Source: Clostridiaceae bacterium (lineage in GTDB: Bacteria; Bacillota; Clostridia; Oscillospirales; Acutalibacteraceae). Taken from it: a DNA stretch of 23,931 nt. The stretch's first letter is position 1. Each line of letters begins with the position of its first letter. The notes under the pieces are model-generated. The model saw only the letters and a program-made list of their open reading frames with translations. It was not told where the DNA came from and ran no database searches. A program made the translations under genes and the position numbers. The stretch is taken from contig JAEDIH010000012.1 in NCBI GenBank assembly GCA_016292575.1, positions 1 to 23,931 on the forward strand. The letters run 5' to 3'. Below are positions 22,587 through 23,931 of the stretch, piece by piece.

Positions 22587-22651
22587 GGCGCAAGAAAGAA
22601 GCAAAATGACGGCTTTGCGGGGGAAAAGCCGCATTTTGCTTCCATTGCGCC
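22587..22651. repeat. Hairpin module at the head of the dispersed repeat
   Basis: GAAGCAAAATG-A-CGGCTTT (22598-22616) pairs with AAAGCCGCATTTTGCTTC (22625-22642) over 18 bp with one bulged A and an 8-base G-rich loop. An outer GGCGCA/TGCGCC stem (22587-22592 with 22646-22651) can add six pairs. Copy A at the left window edge contains the right arm only. Confidence 0.75.
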
Positions 22652-22832
22652 TACAGTCAAGTTGTGCAAAGCCCACCTTTCCTTTGGACGCCGCTTCCGT
22701 CTGCAAACAGCAACGGCGAGTGGAAATTAATTTACGCTTTAAAAACATATAGTAACTGCTTTTCAAGTCGCGGCTTTCTGCAAAAAGATAAAATCTAACA
22801 TCTAACATCTAATATCTAAAATCTAAATTCGG
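22617..22832. repeat. Dispersed repeat, copy B, with heptamer tail
   Basis: Same sequence and orientation as 1-217, 22.6 kb away. It ends in an ATCTAAN heptamer array (22790-22830) and AATTCGG. It is non-coding. Confidence 0.88.
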
Positions 22833-22931
22833 ACACCGCTTCCGTCTGCAAACAGCAACGGCGAGTGGGAATAAATTTACGCTTTTTAAAAAATATAGAA
22901 TCTACTTTTCAAGTCGCGGCTTTGTTCAAAG
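22833..22931. repeat. Dispersed repeat, partial copy C
   Basis: A third, shorter copy directly follows copy B. It starts inside the unit at CCGCTTCCGTCTGCAAACAG and runs to TCGCGGCTTTGTTCAAAG, with more differences from A and B than they have from each other. It lacks the hairpin head and the heptamer tail. Two tandem copies with different end points suggest unequal recombination or repeated insertion. Confidence 0.75.
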
Positions 22932-23127
22932 AATACAGGTTTCTGCTTTTTTGTTGGGTAAGACAAAAACTGTACTGTTTCGCAAACAAAAAAGGAAAGG
23001 CGACAACCTGTGCGGTTTCTATCGTTGAGATTAGTAGAACTTTTGTTTCCGTGAAAGAAGACGTGGGACCCGAAACAGGCTCTGCAAAGCAGAGTTGTTT
23101 TGGGTCGGCTCTTTCGCGGAGAAACAA

Positions 23128-23183
23128 AGTCTTTTTGGTTACTTTTGTGACGATTGACAAAAGTAACCCCAGCGGAGCGGACG
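23128..23183. repeat. Palindromic repeat module, copy 2 (inverted)
   Basis: Inverted relative to 22517-22573. The stem GGTTACTTTTGT/ACAAAAGTAACC (23137-23168) is again a perfect 12 bp with an 8-base loop. The third base pair differs from copy 1 on both sides, so pairing is kept. A short third piece (AAAGTAACCCCAGCGGAGCGG region) recurs at 23499-23520. Confidence 0.82.
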
Positions 23184-23217
23184 GATAAAAACCGTTTACG
23201 CAACCGGGGGACAACTT

Positions 23218-23259
23218 AGATAATAGATAATGGATAATAGATAATAGATAATAGATATT
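23218..23259. repeat. Heptamer array AGATAAT, six units
   Basis: Six consecutive 7-base units: AGATAAT, AGATAAT, GGATAAT, AGATAAT, AGATAAT, AGATATT. The period and composition match the ATCTAAN arrays elsewhere in the window, but on the opposite strand. Confidence 0.85.
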
Positions 23260-23313
23260 TTCTTTCGCGCCAAAGGAATGCTTCTTGATATACAGGTACT
23301 CCGCGCAACAACC

Positions 23314-23350
23314 AACATCTAATATCTAATGTCTAATGTCTAATATCTAA
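23314..23350. repeat. Heptamer array AATNTCT, five units
   Basis: Units AACATCT, AATATCT, AATGTCT, AATGTCT and AATATCT, then AA. Same family as the arrays at 178-271 and 22790-22830. It stands directly before the left arm of the 24-base inverted repeat. Confidence 0.85.
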
Positions 23351-23351
23351 A

Positions 23352-23486
23352 GTAGGGGCGTCGCTTGAGGCGCCCGTACACACCCAGCCCGTTGCAGTCG
23401 CGTAAATCTCAAATTGTAGGTGGTTCCTTTGTGGGTAAACGGTGCAAAAGGCAAAGTACTCAGGGCGCCTCAAGCGACGCCCCTAC
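23352..23486. repeat. 24-base perfect inverted repeat around an 87-base core
   Basis: The arm beginning GTAGGGGCGTCGCTTGAGGC (23352-23375) is the exact reverse complement of 23463-23486. The 87 bases between have no credible ORF. The layout resembles a very small non-autonomous element or a palindromic repeat of the kind scattered in gut clostridia. No clear target-site duplication is visible. Confidence 0.85.
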
Positions 23487-23654
23487 AATTTTCCCGAAAA
23501 AAGTAACCCCAGCGGAGCGGTCGGGCGTAAAAGGAAAGGCAGAACGTGCGGTTTAAGCACCAATAAAAAGAAAAAAGGCAGTAAAGCACCACCCACCTGA
23601 AAATGCACCCGCGTAAAGTTCCAATTCTCCGTTATTCATTATTCAATATTTATT

Positions 23655-23692
23655 AAAACAGGAGCTGTCACGTTTGCGAAAGCTCCTGTTTT
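23655..23692 (-). terminator. Intrinsic terminator of the partial gene at the right edge
   Basis: AAAACAGGAGCT (23655-23666) and AGCTCCTGTTTT (23681-23692) pair over 12 bp around a 14-base loop. On the minus strand it starts 16 bases after the stop codon at 23708, and the transcript continues TTTTAATAAAT. It would also work on the plus strand, where TTTTTG follows, but no plus-strand gene needs it. Confidence 0.85.
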
Positions 23693-23707
23693 TGTAATTC
23701 TGTTTGC

Positions 23708-23931
23708 TCAAAGCTCTACTCTGAGAATATAAATCTTGAAGATGTTAATGATAACCTTGAAGATTTTTACAATGTACTCAAAGAAGGTTTTAAAGAAGTT
23801 CTTAACCTGATCGTTTTCTTCCTCCTCTTCGGCCTCCTTGTAATCGGAAACAACCTCGCCCTGGGTCTTATCCTTTTGGATTGCAAAGCGGTCAACCTCC
23901 TGCGCGCCCTCTTCGTTAACGCCGTATGCAT
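23708..23931 (-). CDS. C-terminal fragment of an unrecognised protein (5' end outside window)
   Basis: The last 73 codons of a gene entering from the right edge. The visible part reads AYGVNEEGAQEVDRFAIQKD, then an acidic stretch YKEAEEEEEND, then a tail of alternating hydrophobic and lysine residues (FFKTFFEYIVKIFKVIINIF) ending ILRVEL. The tail could form an amphipathic or membrane-associating helix. Reading frame is supported by codon use like the neighbours and by a terminator just downstream. I do not recognise the family and assign no function. Confidence 0.7.
   Translation of the reverse strand, partial: AYGVNEEGAQEVDRFAIQKDKTQGEVVSDYKEAEEEEENDQVKNFFKTFFEYIVKIFKVIINIFKIYILRVEL

Noticed and set aside
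22411..22808. Minus-strand ORFs of 60 and 99 codons upstream of iscR
   Set aside because: They read through the hairpin modules and heptamer tail, with no start signals or recognisable protein features.
23137..23168. Palindrome as a transcription terminator
   Set aside because: The stem is strong, but no T-run follows on either strand where one would be needed, and no gene ends nearby.
22865..23214. Overlapping ORFs of about 100 codons on both strands
   Set aside because: They lie wholly in repeat and palindrome sequence, lack ribosome-binding sites and coherent domains, and overlap each other on opposite strands. I read them as chance frames within repeats.
178..23350. Heptamer arrays as a CRISPR array
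   Set aside because: The units are contiguous with a period of seven and no unique spacers; no cas gene is present.
23367..23556. 63-codon plus-strand ORF across the 24-base inverted repeat
   Set aside because: It spans both repeat arms, has no ribosome-binding site and the product is of repeat-derived composition.

Overview
The window is a chromosomal segment of a low-GC Gram-positive bacterium, most likely a gut-type clostridium of the Ruminococcaceae/Oscillospiraceae group. The evidence is the Firmicutes gene order of the S10-spc-alpha ribosomal cluster, a rpsD gene placed between rpsK and rpoA, a small KOW-domain gene between map and infA, zinc-ligand forms of S4, S14, L36 and adenylate kinase, a class II (Firmicutes-type) galT, and an iscR-iscS-iscU set. 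Genus is inference; no rRNA gene is present. Every protein gene I accept lies on the minus strand, so transcription runs from high to low coordinates.

From right to left. (1) 23708-23931: the C-terminal end of an unrecognised protein that enters from beyond the right edge, with an intrinsic terminator behind it. (2) 22517-23650: a non-coding region built from dispersed repeats, palindromic modules, a 24-base perfect inverted repeat and arrays of an ATCTAAN heptamer. (3) 20089-22252: iscR-iscS-iscU, an iron-sulfur cluster assembly operon with a promoter whose -10 box overlaps a dyad that is a good candidate IscR operator. (4) 19940-20068: a perfect-consensus promoter and a terminator about 90 bases downstream, bracketing a predicted structured small RNA with no ORF. 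(5) 19438-19817: a strong promoter and a leader of about 340 nt for the S10 operon. The leader has several hairpins and an intrinsic terminator before rpsJ, so it looks like an attenuator. (6) 3820-19437: an uninterrupted ribosomal cluster: rpsJ, rplC, rplD, rplW, rplB, rpsS, rplV, rpsC, rplP, rpmC, rpsQ, rplN, rplX, rplE, rpsN, rpsH, rplF, rplR, rpsE, rpmD, rplO, secY, adk, map, a KOW gene, infA, rpmJ, rpsM, rpsK, rpsD, rpoA, rplQ. It closes at a strong terminator. Gaps are mostly under 40 nt and three gene pairs overlap as TAATG. The conspicuous larger gaps (rpsJ-rplC, rplW-rplB, infA-rpmJ) all contain potential RNA hairpins. (7) 1987-3604: galT with its own likely promoter. (8) 283-1953: a secreted protein with two Ig-like repeats and two fibronectin type III domains, 33 nt after galT. 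(9) 1-276: another copy of the dispersed repeat found at 22617-22832, in the same orientation.

The genes form three functional blocks: iron-sulfur cluster biogenesis under feedback control, the core translation, secretion and transcription supercluster, and a sugar-nucleotide plus cell-surface pair. The least explained material is RNA-level and repeat-level: the small RNA, the S10 leader attenuator, the infA-rpmJ spacer, and a repeat family whose hairpin stem shows a compensatory base change between two copies.
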